Positions 10,612 through 26,412 of a DNA stretch of 64,000 nucleotides are shown one piece after another. A program made the position numbers and the translations under genes. Within the stretch, counting starts at the first letter, position 1; the number at the start of each line of letters is the position of its first letter. This DNA is from Amphimedon queenslandica (taxonomy: Eukaryota > Porifera > Demospongiae > Haplosclerida > Niphatidae): assembly GCF_000090795.2 (NCBI RefSeq), contig NW_003546372.1:146997-210996 (forward strand). Direction: 5' to 3'. The notes beneath the pieces were generated by a model. It was not told where the DNA came from, made no database searches, and worked only from the letters and a program-made list of their open reading frames with translations.

Positions 10612-13600
10612 TCAATTTAATTTTGAGTAACAAGCCTTTAGAGACGCTTCTCCATATTCCAGTAAAGGCTCCCTCAGTACAGTGTACTTGACTAGTTCTG
10701 GTGGATCGGCATTTTCAGTACTAGCATTAGTACTTTCTTTTATCTGTTGTACTTCATCTTTCTTTCTCTTTAAAAGTATCTTGATGCGTTTTAGGATACC
10801 ATTCCAACATTTTCTGACCCTTTTGAAGCGAATGTAAATGTGATAAGAGACAACCAGGAACACTGCAAACAGAGCAAGGAGCAATGCACTGTAAACTGCT
10901 AGCAAGTAACCAACGTAGATACCCTGTGGTATCTCGGACAGAGAATCAAAGAATTCTATCTGAGCTTCACTAAATAGACTTACCATAACTAGCAGAAGAA
11001 TGTTTAGCAACAAATAGACATCGAGTATGTTTTGAGCAGCTCCTTTGAATGGCTTGACAAGGACGTGAATGAACAGCAGTATCATTATGTACAACCCAAG
11101 GCCAAAGACATTACCTGGATAAGGTACAAAGCTAGCCAGTATAAATGGAGGCACACGTGCCAATAGTCTCAGACCAATCCAGAAATGAAAAGAGGTTCTG
11201 TACGGAGCCCAAAATGCATCGTATACAGGTATCAGATATACACCAATCCTGGTCTTGAGAGCTAGTGGTGGGAACATTAGCAATATAGGGAATGGTAGAA
11301 TGTATATTACTATGTTTATTATACTTATTATAGCCAACGGGGCATGAGCTGCACTGAAGTATTCTATGCTAGGGTCAGGAGCCCACCTCCAAGGAGCATC
11401 ATCATCGATTCTAGTAACACTCAATGCAGAAGTACAGGCCTGTAGCACAGAGACATAGCTTAGGAGTATTGTACTAGCAAATACTCCAGCTCTATCATCA
11501 CAAAGTATGTACTTGAGGCAAAATTTGTATTTTGTGAGGAATGCATTGAGAAACATTAGTATCCACAGGTAGATTGGAAAAGCAAAATTCAAGTAATTTC
11601 TAGTGAGTGTAGTCATTCCATCGTAGAAACAAACCGGGAACCCAATATTAAGATTAATGATTGAGAAAGTATAAAGGAAGAAAAAGACTCCAGTGCTGGG
11701 CTGCTGCATTAACAAAGAAGACTGGAATGGAACGATTACATTAGAATAGAATATGAGCCCATTGAGAAACCCACGTGACACAGTGATCCCTACCTTACCA
11801 ATTAATGCAATAACAATCACTCCAGCAGCTATAAAATACAGTATCATTGACACATATCCATTGGAGCATCTGGCACAATTGTTACTCCCAAATTGTATGC
11901 TGTATCCTTCCTTGCACTGTCCACAAAGGAGGCCAGCCCTATTCGATCCATTTTTACATTGGACATCAAAATCCAGACTGGTTACATTGTCCTTGGAACC
12001 TAATTGACAGTAGTCAAAGAGACAAGTGTGGGCAATCAGTGTCTTTGTGGTACTGTTAACTGGCCCCAACCACAAGTTGTTAGGGACTCTAAACGAGACC
12101 GTCTCTGGTGAGCAGATGATGGTTGGATATTTAACAGCAAAGGCAGCATTGCATATACACTTCTTGTACAAGTCATCGCCTGAAGAGCTGAATTCAAACC
12201 CTGGATAGCAATCCCTAACCGTCACATTCATGGTATATTCTGATGTTGATTGCACTGAGAATAAAGTCACGGGGTAGTCTTGTTGTCTTTCTGGTTCATC
12301 AATTGTTCTAACTGATAGTGGAGTGTTTGTTTCACGGTCATGTATAAACCAATACACAGAATTATCGATGTACGATTTACTCTGGCCATAGACTTGATTG
12401 TCGTCAACATTGGAATATATCAGTTCAGCTATTTCTTGATTGAATCTGTCATAAGCAATGACGTTTACATCCAATACTTGACCAGGCATCACTGGGTAGT
12501 TATTTGTAGTGACATTAAATTTATATGAAGCCGTGCCAAATGTTTTATCATCAATTTTTGGATTAAATTGGAATATTCCCACTTTCTCCAGATAATAATA
12601 CACTGATGTTATATTGGTTTGATCGACAAATCTATTAGCCCAGACACAGGTTTGCAATGTTGATCCATATATCTGTGTAGCAATGGGTGCAACATTGGAA
12701 TCAAATCTAACCGTTATGTTAAGATCACTGATATTAAAATCATAGACTGCAAATGCATTTAATTCAGTCAGAAATATGAAACAATCGAAATAATTGATGG
12801 CATCATTTGTACTTATAAACGTAAAGTAAATGGCTCCTCCATGAAGAAAGGCACTGTTATTAGCGAGAATAGTTGCACTGTTATTGTGAAGAATCAGATA
12901 AGAGGATGAAGAGAGGCCCATTGCTCCACCATACACTCCTGTATTATTAGCTATCAATACTGTATCATGCATATGAATGATACCTCTTGTTGTATGCAGT
13001 GGTGTTCCGGTGTTATTAAGAAAAGAATTATACTCAATAAATGATAAGTCCAAAGCAACTGCATCAAGTATGCTTGAGCTCTGAACTGAAGTGCTTGTAA
13101 ACCCATTGTGAATGGCCCTCAGTTTGTTGTGCATAAATTTACAGTTTTGAAACAATACACGAGTACCTTCTTGAGTTCCTCTATACTTATCTTCCATGAG
13201 ATACACAGCCCCACCAAAGTATGCTTTGTTATATTCAAAGGAGCAGTCCTTTAACCTCAGTGAGTAAGACGTGACGCTAGGTATTGCTACAGCATAGCGT
13301 GAGAGGTATAGCAATGCCGAGCCAGATAAAGCAATGTTATTTCTAAAATGACAATTCTCAATTGATATGCTGTTGTTACCTGTAATGTACGGAGCTTGTT
13401 GAGTTGGAGGGAAGATGATATCAACGATAATCATGACACCCTGGCCAGAGAGATTATGATCCATGAAATGCTCTGGGGTAAAATCAAAACCGTTCCTCTC
13501 AAATGTGCTGTCAGTGATGGATAAGTGTGAATTCTGGACACCAATGAATGCACCAAGCAATATACCACCTCCATGAGTAGCAGAATTATTCTTAAATAAA

Positions 13601-14457
13601 CTCTGGTCGATATCCAAAGTGACATCATAGTCACTCTGGGCGAGGATCACTGATAGCCCACCACCACCTCCAGTTGGATAGGTAGTAAGAGAAGGAAGGA
13701 ATGAAGGATAAATTAAGTAACTGGCAATAATGTCACAGTTAATATTGTAAAGGAAACTAGAGTTGCTGACACTCATGTGAGTAGAGTAGGAGACATTGTT
13801 ATCAGTGTTGTGATAGTACACTAACAGGCCACCTCCTGTACTTTTCTGAGGCCCACTCACTGGCGTATTGTTAAAGAATACACAGGAATCAATGGTAAAA
13901 CTTCCTAGAACATTAACTGCCATCAGTCCTATACCAATAGTGTCATTTACTGATACACCATATAATGTTACATCCAAGGCATTAATGATAACAGTACCAA
14001 AACGAAGTGCAGGATCAATGGAAAATGTTAACAAAAACTCGGGGACAGAGGAATTAATTTCATTACTAACATTGCTACCAGACAGACTACAGTTCAGTAT
14101 GGTAACATATTTGATGGTTAGGTCAGTAATGTTTATAAAAGCTAATCCAACTCCTTCCTGGCAACTAATGACAGTGTCCTCCTCTTCACTACCAACTATA
14201 CTAATATTGCTTATATCAGTAACAGGACTGAACCTTGTCAACCAGTGACAACCTGGTTGAAGAATTAACTCAACATTTGATGAAATATTTTCCAATGAAT
14301 CTTGCAATTGGTAAGAGGCATTGTCTGGGGCTACACTGCAGTTAGGAGTGCTAGAATTCAAATCATTTAATAGAATGTCTCTTCCATTGGAGTGGCTGAT
14401 GAGACAGAGAGCAGTGAAAACTACTAGCCAGCTACAGTGCTTCATTGACAACTCCAT
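10612..14457 (-). CDS. Intronless large membrane protein: secreted beta-helix ectodomain plus about ten membrane spans
   Basis: This is a single open frame of 1281 residues without introns, unlike every multi-exon neighbour. The N-terminus is a signal peptide (hydrophobic WLVVFTALCLISHS). Residues of about 30-560 carry repeated short turns such as YGGAMGL, HGGAIYF, GGGILLG and FGGAVYL with many NxS/T sites, the pattern of a right-handed parallel beta-helix (pectin-lyase-like fold). Near residue 841 is a small Cys-rich motif (GLLCGQCKEGY). From about 870 to 1225 there are roughly ten hydrophobic segments, then a basic cytoplasmic tail (KRIKILLKRKKDE). It is probably a cell-surface protein with a large glycosylated ectodomain. 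I know no named family or ligand. The first Met gives the signal peptide; an internal Met at residue 5 is also possible. Confidence 0.85.
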   Translation of the reverse strand: MELSMKHCSWLVVFTALCLISHSNGRDILLNDLNSSTPNCSVAPDNASYQLQDSLENISSNVELILQPGCHWLTRFSPVTDISNISIVGSEEEDTVISCQEGVGLAFINITDLTIKYVTILNCSLSGSNVSNEINSSVPEFLLTFSIDPALRFGTVIINALDVTLYGVSVNDTIGIGLMAVNVLGSFTIDSCVFFNNTPVSGPQKSTGGGLLVYYHNTDNNVSYSTHMSVSNSSFLYNINCDIIASYLIYPSFLPSLTTYPTGGGGGLSVILAQSDYDVTLDIDQSLFKNNSATHGGGILLGAFIGVQNSHLSITDSTFERNGFDFTPEHFMDHNLSGQGVMIIVDIIFPPTQQAPYITGNNSISIENCHFRNNIALSGSALLYLSRYAVAIPSVTSYSLRLKDCSFEYNKAYFGGAVYLMEDKYRGTQEGTRVLFQNCKFMHNKLRAIHNGFTSTSVQSSSILDAVALDLSFIEYNSFLNNTGTPLHTTRGIIHMHDTVLIANNTGVYGGAMGLSSSSYLILHNNSATILANNSAFLHGGAIYFTFISTNDAINYFDCFIFLTELNAFAVYDFNISDLNITVRFDSNVAPIATQIYGSTLQTCVWANRFVDQTNITSVYYYLEKVGIFQFNPKIDDKTFGTASYKFNVTTNNYPVMPGQVLDVNVIAYDRFNQEIAELIYSNVDDNQVYGQSKSYIDNSVYWFIHDRETNTPLSVRTIDEPERQQDYPVTLFSVQSTSEYTMNVTVRDCYPGFEFSSSGDDLYKKCICNAAFAVKYPTIICSPETVSFRVPNNLWLGPVNSTTKTLIAHTCLFDYCQLGSKDNVTSLDFDVQCKNGSNRAGLLCGQCKEGYSIQFGSNNCARCSNGYVSMILYFIAAGVIVIALIGKVGITVSRGFLNGLIFYSNVIVPFQSSLLMQQPSTGVFFFLYTFSIINLNIGFPVCFYDGMTTLTRNYLNFAFPIYLWILMFLNAFLTKYKFCLKYILCDDRAGVFASTILLSYVSVLQACTSALSVTRIDDDAPWRWAPDPSIEYFSAAHAPLAIISIINIVIYILPFPILLMFPPLALKTRIGVYLIPVYDAFWAPYRTSFHFWIGLRLLARVPPFILASFVPYPGNVFGLGLYIMILLFIHVLVKPFKGAAQNILDVYLLLNILLLVMVSLFSEAQIEFFDSLSEIPQGIYVGYLLAVYSALLLALFAVFLVVSYHIYIRFKRVRKCWNGILKRIKILLKRKKDEVQQIKESTNASTENADPPELVKYTVLREPLLEYGEASLKACYSKLN

Positions 14458-14585
14458 CTTTCTTTGTTATCATATACTAATGAAATTCTTTTATAACATT
14501 TTGTCAAAACAGTCATATGCATGATTACATAATTAAAACATGCATATATCAGCACACACACACATGGGGATTAGTGATCATCTCT

Positions 14586-17026
<2,441 letters not shown>

Positions 17027-17205
17027 TTTCTGCTTGTTTACAGAATACGCCCACTGAGAGAGGAGTGGCTCTTTACTTTTGCAACAACATGCATTATTTG
17101 TAAAACTAAGCTATAAATATAATTAAATTTTAAATTATAATTAAATATAATTATGCTCTAATAATCAAAACACACACAGCAAAGAAATAAACAAGAAATA
17201 AAGTT

Positions 17206-18917
17206 TTAAGAGAAGTGAAGTACCATCAATGTCATATCATCACGTTTTCTGCAGTTAACAGCAACTGTTGATCTAGGATCAGTCATTGCACTGTCATAAT
17301 AAGCTTCTTTGTGTAATGCTTCAATATCTTGTAATACTTCCCTGGCAATATCTTGAAGATTAGCACTCTTTTCAGCTTTTTGTATTAACTGGAGTAGTCT
17401 AGGATATACATCACTGGTAGGAGGATCTGTTAAACACTCTAATGTCTTGTACACACCATCAGACATTAATAAAATGTATTCAATATCATTAATAGGATAA
17501 GGACCACTTATTGATGGAGTAGCAATACCAGGAGGACCAGTAGCTGAACTAAAAAGTCAATAAAGATAGGGAGAGATATGAATTCCCCATAATAAACACT
17601 CCAACCTTAAAATATCCACATCTTTGTATCCCTTTTTGATGTTATAGTCCCCAATACTTCTGGTATTTTCATGACTTCCTAGTCTACCATTTCTCTTTAT
17701 TTGTTCAATATCTAATCCAAGATCCTTCAGTCTCTCAAGCTCATCTTCATTATCAACACAATGATCAACTGATAGCTAATATAAAACAACAACCAACAAT
17801 TCCCTCTACTTCTCTCTCCTAGTACTTACTTGTCTAAATTTTTCAAAATGTTTCCTATAAACTGCAATAGCTCTTGAGTCCCCAACATTGGCTACATAAA
17901 GATTATTATTAAACACAACTGCAATAACAGCAGTTGTCCCTCCAGCCAGCTCTGGCTCTATCTCTTGCAATCTGTTAATCTTGTCTGGGTACAGTAGTGA
18001 CGCTTGGTAAGAGTTAAGTCCCTAAGAAATACAAATTAAATATTACAAAACACAATAAAATAAAAAACAATTATTACCTTAGGCAATGTTGATTGTATGT
18101 CATTTTTTTCTTCAATATAATCATTAATTTTCTGAAAAAATACACGCTCCACATCATCAATCAAAGCATACAGTGTTGCTTTTGTTTCAAAACGAAGGCC
18201 CACAAGGACATCAGGATTAATGAATTTACTGAAGAGATATTGTTCAACCAGACCAGAAGCTTTGTTACCATCGTGCCCATCAAACACAGCCATGACAATG
18301 ACATCATCAGTTTTAGCAAAGAACACCCTGTCCTCATTATAGTGATCTGGATCAGCAGATAATTCGCTTGTCTCCGTAATTGAATAACGACAATTAATAA
18401 CTGAATTGTAACTGTAATACGGCTTTTCAATAGATTGGTACGTAATAGGAGGAGGGGTTATTGTAGGCGTGGCTTGTGATAAAACAGTGGGAGGGCTTGG
18501 CGACACTGTTGGCTTATCAGCTTCAACAATTGTCGTGGAGACATCGTTATTAGACACTGCACGCTCCGTATTAAATAAATTACACTTAGAACCACCAGTG
18601 TTCTCTCCTCTCTGCACGTCCAGTTTACCACTGTCCATTGTAGCGTTAGAGCGTCTATCATCATCACCAATATCCAGTATAGTGTCAGCGGGTGTAGTAT
18701 CTATATTCTCATTAGACTGGTAAGATGGTAGTGGCTTTGCCCCGTTACCAGTCATTAATGGCGTGAAACAAGTGCTGGTATTATCTGACTCTGATGATTG
18801 CTCTCCGTTGCTCTTGACAGGATAAGAAGAAGGAATGGGATCCGATGAATTAGGGTCGACATCAGGAGGACTCTCTTCATCTGCTCTTCTTCCAGCACGA
18901 GAGTTACGGCAGCCCAT
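17206..18917 (-). CDS. TAB1-like PP2C (PPM) phosphatase-domain protein B, with MGC acylation motif
   Basis: The exons in transcript order are 18917-18078, 18021-17830, 17775-17606 and 17548-17206, giving 514 residues. The C-terminal 330 residues are close to the downstream paralogue: NEDR, FDGHDGNK, GGTTAVIAVV, VGDSRAIA, RSIGDYNIKKGYKDVD, LMSDGVYK, RDDMTLMV. An N-terminal extension of about 170 residues begins MGCRNSR, a good N-myristoylation (Gly2) plus palmitoylation (Cys3) signal, followed by a disordered Ser/Pro/Thr-rich stretch. The PP2C metal-binding acidic residues are all present. Membrane tethering is inferred. The start ATG lies 91 bases from the divergent LYRM1 start, suggesting a shared promoter. 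Confidence 0.86.
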
Positions 18918-19008
18918 TATTGGTGTTGACTTGACCTGTAGTGTCGTGACTATAAAAAATTAATAGGTGTGACCAAATGATTATATTAATTTTGACACGC
19001 CCACTGTC
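18918..19008. promoter_or_regulatory. Bidirectional promoter between TAB1-like B and LYRM1
   Basis: Only 91 bases separate two divergent start codons, so both core promoters must lie here or overlap the genes. No clear TATA box is seen. Confidence 0.55.
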
Positions 19009-19612
19009 ATGTCTTCCAGCAGAGAAGTCCTGTCCTTGTATCGTAGGATCCTGTCACTTGCTCGAGTATGGAGAGCAACCGTTGAATCTGACAGTGTGAT
19101 AGAGAGGAAATACATTAAGGAGGAGGCGAGGAGACTTTTTCACAAAAATAAATATGTAAGAACAGTAAGATATGGTTTGAAATTTTAAATTATAAAAATT
19201 GAATTTTTTTGATAGCTGCAAGATCCTTTGGAGATAAGAGGGTGCATTGAAGAAGCAAAATCAAGAATAGATCTAGGTAAATGAGAACATTGCTACTGAA
19301 TAGAACAGCCTCATCAACTCCTTGAGTGAAAGAGGCTGCTGTAGTACGCTACATATAATTTGCACAAGACTAAATTCACTTCTACTTTCACTTTTTAATA
19401 TACAGCTCTACATTATAACAATCCTTATCCAAGACTGGTGAGCAAGTTCTCTACTCTCTTTTCTTCCATTTCATGATCTCTCTTTATCTTTTACTTAAAA
19501 ATTCCCTTAGGTCAATTTCCCACAAACATTTGTTCCGGCCAGCAAACACAAAAGAGCACAAAAAAGACAAACAAATCAATCAAAACCAATTTATATCAAC
19601 TCACAAGAATAA
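19009..19612 (+). CDS. LYRM1: LYR motif-containing protein 1
   Basis: LYRM proteins are small, mostly mitochondrial Complex1_LYR adaptors that dock with the Fe-S and acyl-carrier-protein machinery. The exons are 19009-19155, 19216-19276, 19406-19437 and 19511-19612, giving 113 residues, all in phase. The LYR triplet is at residues 10-12 (EVLSLYRRILSLARVW), followed by YIKEEARRLFHKNK, CIEEAKSRIDL and LHYNNPYPR, which matches LYRM1 better than other LYRM members. The C-terminus is short, basic and Gln-rich. It converges on TOP3A, whose stop lies 66 bases away. Confidence 0.87.
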
Positions 19613-19678
19613 CAATAATATGTATACCAGTGTATTATGATAATATCTTTTCTTATCAAAATTAGTGACGTTAAACTA

Positions 19679-21151
19679 TCAATTATTATTAGGGCATGTT
19701 CTCTTAGTGTGTCCCAATGTGTGACATATACTGCAAGTGGGTCCTGCTCTCTTTTTCTTTGCACCCTGTTCATCATCATCCCCTCCTCTACTGCTAAACG
19801 TTCTACCTCTTGATTTCCCCCCTGCACTGGAACCCATGCCACTGGGTCCGGGATTATCCATCCACTCGAAGAACCCGCACTGCTCGTCTCGCGGTTTAGG
19901 ACAAGTACGAAATAATCTCCCTTGATTATTGCCAGACTGAACGGTCCTCCTGTCATTAAAATCATAATTATTCAGCTACCATATTAACATACTGTACAGC
20001 AGGTAGTCCACAGCGACAGGTACCAGCATTACTTCCTCCTCCTCCTCCCCATCTCCCTCTCCCTCCTCCTCTAAAGGGATATGTAGAATGTATACTAGTT
20101 GTTACCGTAGGGGACCTTTTTTTGAGGGCTGTAAATTTTGCGGATTTTACAATTTTTTGAAGATACGCAAAAATTACTTCCGCGAAAACAAATTATTACA
20201 ATATAAAATGGCAGACGGCATAAATTTGCGATCTTAAGGTAAATTTGTGAAATTTACAGCCCTTGAAAAAAGGTGTCCTACAGTATCTCGCTGGTGAAAT
20301 AACTTTTTTGGAAAATGCTGTACTTTCATTATAAACTTTTAAAAATTATACAAATGGGACAATTGTCCCTCCAAAAATTGTTATTGTAGCAACACCTAAA
20401 ATTGTAGCAACACCTAAAACTCTAAGACTTGACACTAACAAACTAAATTATTTCTTTATATACTATGAAAAGATGGTAATATCATCGTGGGGCGTACCAT
20501 TATCAAGATTTTAGTTAATATACAGTACAGACACACATCTCAATCAATCAATACCTTTTAGTGAATAGAAAACCAGGAGCACTACCACCTGGAAAAGAAC
20601 CTCTACCTCCTCCTCCTATTCCAATTATAATAAAAATAATAGAATTATAAATAATTATAATAAACAACAACAGTATACATGTACTAACTGTTAAAGAAGG
20701 GTTGTTGCTGCTGAGTATGGTATGATGTTGATTGTTGATTATTGGAATCCGACTCATCCGCCCAAAGAAAGAAATTGCATTTTCCTTCTTCGTCCCTTTT
20801 AGCACATTTATAAAACTGACGCCCTAATGAAATTAATATAATAATAATAATAATAAAATAATAATAATAATAATAAAATAATTAATATAATTACCTTTAT
20901 TAATACTTTGTTCATTTCTCACAGTTAATAATATTGCTTCAATACCACAGTTGCAAACCACGCCCCCTACTCCACCCCCTATCATCCCCACTCCAGTGTA
21001 TGAAGGACCAGCTCCTCTGCCAATATTATAAGCCCCACCCCCTCCAGGAGGAGGAGGAGGGGGTGGTGGGGGTCCAAAATTATTGGTATGATTGAATCCC
21101 CTTCCTCTTGAGTGAGTGGAGGAGCCCCTAGTACTACCTCTACCTATTTTC

Positions 21152-21188
<37 letters not shown>

Positions 21189-24100
21189 TGATGATGATGA
21201 TAATGCCAAAGAGAATTCTCTATTTTTATAATTTTATTTGATATATATTAAGCTAGATTTACAATAATGTAACTTTAACTGGTGACATCACTTACAATGT
21301 ACATGTACATGTATCTTGAACGTAGCATAAGACCAAACTGAGATTGAAAATGATTTAAAGAGAATTCTCCACTTTTAAATTTTTTTGTGATATATGTTCT
21401 TATGCTGCTGATATATGTTCTTATGTTGCATAGAAAGTTTGAGCTCATTCAGATCAAGTTTGAATTTTTGAAAAATTTTAAAAATTACTTTAAAATCAGG
21501 CCAATGGCCAAATTAGGCTATAGCTTTGGTCAAATTTTGTCAAAAGTGGCTAGGAGAGAATTCTTCATTTGTTAAAATTTTTTCTGATAAAAATATATGT
21601 TCTTAATGTTGTTTAGAAATTTGAAATTAATTCTGATCTAAATGCATGGTACTGTATAGCAAAAAATTTTCATGGATTTCGCCTTTTTCAAAATTAAAAA
21701 AAAATAAAATCCGCGATATTCAATTTAATAAGGTTCAAAATGGCCAAAAAGTAAAAAACCACAAAAATTAAAGTCACGAAATTAATTTTTAGACGGATCT
21801 GCAAAAATTTTGGGCCACGAAAATTTCTTGCTATACCGTATTTTGCCAAAATTGCTATGAAAGAATTTTCTACTTTTATTACATATTTCTATGCATGTAC
21901 AGTAAATTATCAAATTGACCTCTGGTTGATGTCTGAGACTGCGTTGGTGCCGTCCCTTCTTTGATTGGTCGGAAGTTAAGTACATTAATCAAATTACCGT
22001 CACACGTTGAACAGCCAGTGTATTCATCTGACATGAAATGAGGGGTGGAGCCACGTTGAAACTTAAACGATAAATAACTAACAGGCGGTGGGTAGCACTA
22101 AAAGAGAAGAGGAGAGAGAGAGAGTGCAATTTTAATTGTGTCCAGTAATTATATTTTTTCAGTGCACCAGGGACTAGGGATTAAACTCTATTTATTATTC
22201 AAAATAAATTATGCTTTAATTTATTATCTATCAAATGTCCCTTAATAAATAGACTAAAACACATAAAAAAGTGATTTCAAGACACTAAAAATTCTTACAT
22301 TATTACAGCGCTGAGTTGGGTGTGGTTTTGCTTCAATCACTGACGATGGAAAGAACTGCAAACTGCGGCAGTGAGGAAACCCCAAACAACTTAACATATA
22401 TCTAAACAAAAACAACAACAATAACAACAACAACAATAACAACAACACTAGATCATACTGTAACACTCACCCTCCATCTTTCTTTCTTTTCACAACCATG
22501 TCTTTCTCCTTGCAAAATGGACACCTCCTAACAGCGTCACTAAGAAGTGGCTCTTGAGCTGAAATAAAAAATAATCATAAAAGTCATTATTAATTTATTT
22601 ATTACTTTGTTCTTGTTCATTAAAATCTCTTGCTTCTCCAAAATACTTGGATAGCGAGAGATCAAGTTTTCTAGCCTAAAAGACAAGCAAAAATAACAAA
22701 AAACAATAGCAAATATTTACTTGCTGCTTTGCTTGAACAAAAACTCTTTTATATTTATCAAGCATTTCTCTTACAACATCTAAATGATATAAATAAATAC
22801 TATATTTTGTCTTAATTGTTTAGTCAAAAATAATACAAACAAGCCTTACCATCTTTAGTACAATATCCATCACAAATCCTACAAATAATAAAAGTAAAAA
22901 ATACAATTACATACATGTATATAATGTAGCATACCGTATAGCGGGATTTATTGACGAGTAAAAAATTTGACGAAAACAGTAAATTTCCCCGGTTGGCCAG
23001 TTTTAATTTGACAAATAGTGCCCTTCGCATACACGCGGCATAAACAAAAAAATTTTTGATGGTTATAAAATTTGACGTTTTATTTTAAATTGTCAACTCG
23101 TCAAAATAAAACCTTCGTCAATAAATCCCGCTATACGGTACATGTACATGCATTTTCTCTACCTTTTTAACTTGTCCTCCAGTTCAGCTCTTAGTTTAGG
23201 TTTTGATAGCTGATATCCCATTGAATCATAGCCTGTAAAACACACTCATTAGTGACAAGAAAGTAGAGATATTGGAAGGCAAGATGCATGTTACTTATAA
23301 TCAGTTACCCTCAACAAGTCCTATTCCAAGTTCTCCTGGTACGAAACTGCCGTCAGATTGTACTCCAACATACGAGCGAGTTTTAATCGTTTCGATATGC
23401 TCAGCGTGTGTAGCATCAGTCCCTATGCCATGTTTGTCCATTAAAGCAATTAGATCAGCTTCTTGTAATAGTGATGGTGGGTTGGTTTCGCCTTCTATCA
23501 TCTATAAACAACAACAAACAATAAACAATAACAAAGAGACAACAATACTTCAATTGCTGATGGTAAAAATGTCCCATTTAGCTGATACTGTGGTAGAGTC
23601 TATCAAATAAAAATAAAATATAATACGCAACCTTCTATTACTGATCCAATAAGATAGCAAATATAAAAATTTTAAGAATAATTGTTCCTACTTTATCGGC
23701 CCATTTGTCATAAATATACACATCAAGGTAATTCCTGGCAGTGATGACTAAACCTTTAGCTATAAACTGTCATCATAATATCATACAATTATTAGTTAAT
23801 AGTAAATTGACTAACTCTTTCTCCTCCTATCTCTATTTCAACAGTAGTTTCATTACCTTCAGCATTCTGAGGGAGGGAGATGAAAAAGGAGAGGTTTATA
23901 AATGTATTTACTTTTGAACAGCAAGCTAGAAAATGTCTTACAACAAATTCATACAGTCGTTGTTCGTTACCCTAAAAATAAATAAACAATGATAAACAAC
24001 AACAGCAACAACAACAATTAAACTAACAGTAAGACTATTCGTGTATTTCACTGGATGTATTGGTGGATGAGCATTATCTGTCTTCTGACCATTTCTTGGA

Positions 24101-25227
24101 GTAGGACCAACAGACAACACATTACCAGCAAAACCTGTATTAATAACTAGTATTAATAACTGATGATATTAATGACATATATTCAATAGCTGGCATTCTC
24201 TATCTCTTCATATAAATGCACATACAATGTATCTCTCATCTCTCTCTCACCTCCCCATCTATGATCCTGTGTCTGTTCTCTAATTAAAGAGACAAGATCA
24301 AAAGATTCCGGAAATATGTTAGTCTCTGTTCTAGGGTAACTAATGAACCTGAGAGAGAGAGGAAGATAAAGAGAGAGGAGAAAAGGGGCCCTATACCCTT
24401 GTGTGTAGAGTTTTTCAGCAATCTTCATAGTCTCTTTTGCACTGATACGTAACTTCCTTGAACACAACTTCTCTAATTCCTATGACAGGGTAGTCCATCA
24501 AAAATGGTTAGGACAAAATTCTTACATTTTCTGATATAAATACACATTCTAAAAGTTGAGAGCTACAATGTAGAATTTTTGTTCGAAATTAGATCTTTAG
24601 CCAGAAAATAAAATCAGGTCAATCAGCTTAAACTTTTTACACAGCACATTAGTAACGCGGTAGCGTTGCTAAGTAGGATTCACCCCACTTCAAAATGGCT
24701 GGCCTGCTTCGACTTTTGCAGCCTTGCTCTATAAGGCATTAATATGTATCAGAAAATAATTTCAGAGCCAATTTTCAGAAACATTAATCCATGTTTCAAA
24801 AAAATTGCTACCATACGTTTATTTTCGCAGTTAAATAATTCATGTTTTTTGCTCAACCACAAAAATTTAAATTGTGAAATTCTACATCTCCATTGCCACA
24901 TGGTGCAGTTTGCAAGCTATTCATAAAAATTTATTATGCAAAAATAAGCCGGTATATGATATTTTCATAACTCAAAACTTTTAGTTGGAATTTCTACATA
25001 GCACAAGGACATCAATAAGTACATGTGTATAATAAAAAACCATCATCCTTACTACTGTGTCCAGTGGGCACGGCCTCCACTTGCTCTTTGGTTTACTTTT
25101 GATATCAACAACACGAGCTGTGGGATTCTATTTAATGCCCACCACATAAACAAACAAAGAAATACACATACCTCCATACAGAGCTGGTACAAAATGAGAC
25201 AACAAGTATGATTGAACAATCTAACCC

Positions 25228-25261
<34 letters not shown>

Positions 25262-26358
25262 ATTATTACTATTTTTATATTCTCTTGCTATTTTTTTATC
25301 ATTATATCTTACCTTTTCCAATTGAAGCTTACATTTTCATTGCTTGCCTGGTGAGTGACTGTTATCTTATAAAATGTCTCTGGAACAAACGCTTGTATTT
25401 CCTTATACTAAGAGAGGAAGAAAAAGACCTACCATATTAACTCTCTCCCTTCCATCCCTCTCTCTCTCTTACTCTATCAACCACAAATCCAAGTGTAGGG
25501 AACTGGCATGGCCCATAGGATACTAACTGGTCTGAGAGGATATTAGGAAATACCTTACGCAACCTCATGGTCTGAAACCTAGTGAATGCACAACCTACAA
25601 CAACAACAACTAATAAATATCTCATCATCATCATCATCACTATAATAAAACATGCTTTAGGAGGGAGAGGATGAGGGTTTCCCCTACAGCATGCTAAGTG
25701 AGCTACAATAGTAAAAAGCATGTTGGAGTAACCACCATACTCTCCCCAATTAATGCACCCTCCTATTATTAAACCTCTACATGGCATTGTAATTAGAAAG
25801 TCCCATTGTTTACAGGTATATTGAGTACTTTGCTAAGCACCTCCTGGAGCATTTCATAATTGTTCCTATCTAAACAATGACCACCTGAGATATGTAATTA
25901 TTTATCAAGAGGTGTTAATTGGGGCGAGTATAGTACAGTATAAAAAATTCATTAAAAAATCCAATTTTGATCGGAATCAATTTAAACTTTCAACATAGCA
26001 TAAGAATATGTACATGTACATGCATCAAAAATGGAGAATCTTTTTCTTTTCATTTTTGACAGAATTTGGCCTAAGATTCTGGTATTATCATTGGCCTAAT
26101 TTTGGGGAAACTTTTAAAAATTTGTAAAAAATTCAATTGTGATTGGAATCAGCTCAAAATTTCCACGCAACACAAAGACAGGCATATGTATCAGGAAAAT
26201 TATAGAAGTGGAGAGTTCTCTACTTTTCATTTTTGGTGAAATTTAGGCAAAGTCGCTGTAGGGTCTTTGGCCCAATTTCGAAGCAACTTAAAAATTCATT
26301 AAAAACCAATTTCGATTAGAATCAGTTCAAAATTTCTAAGCAACATAAGTATATGCAT

Positions 26359-26412
<54 letters not shown>

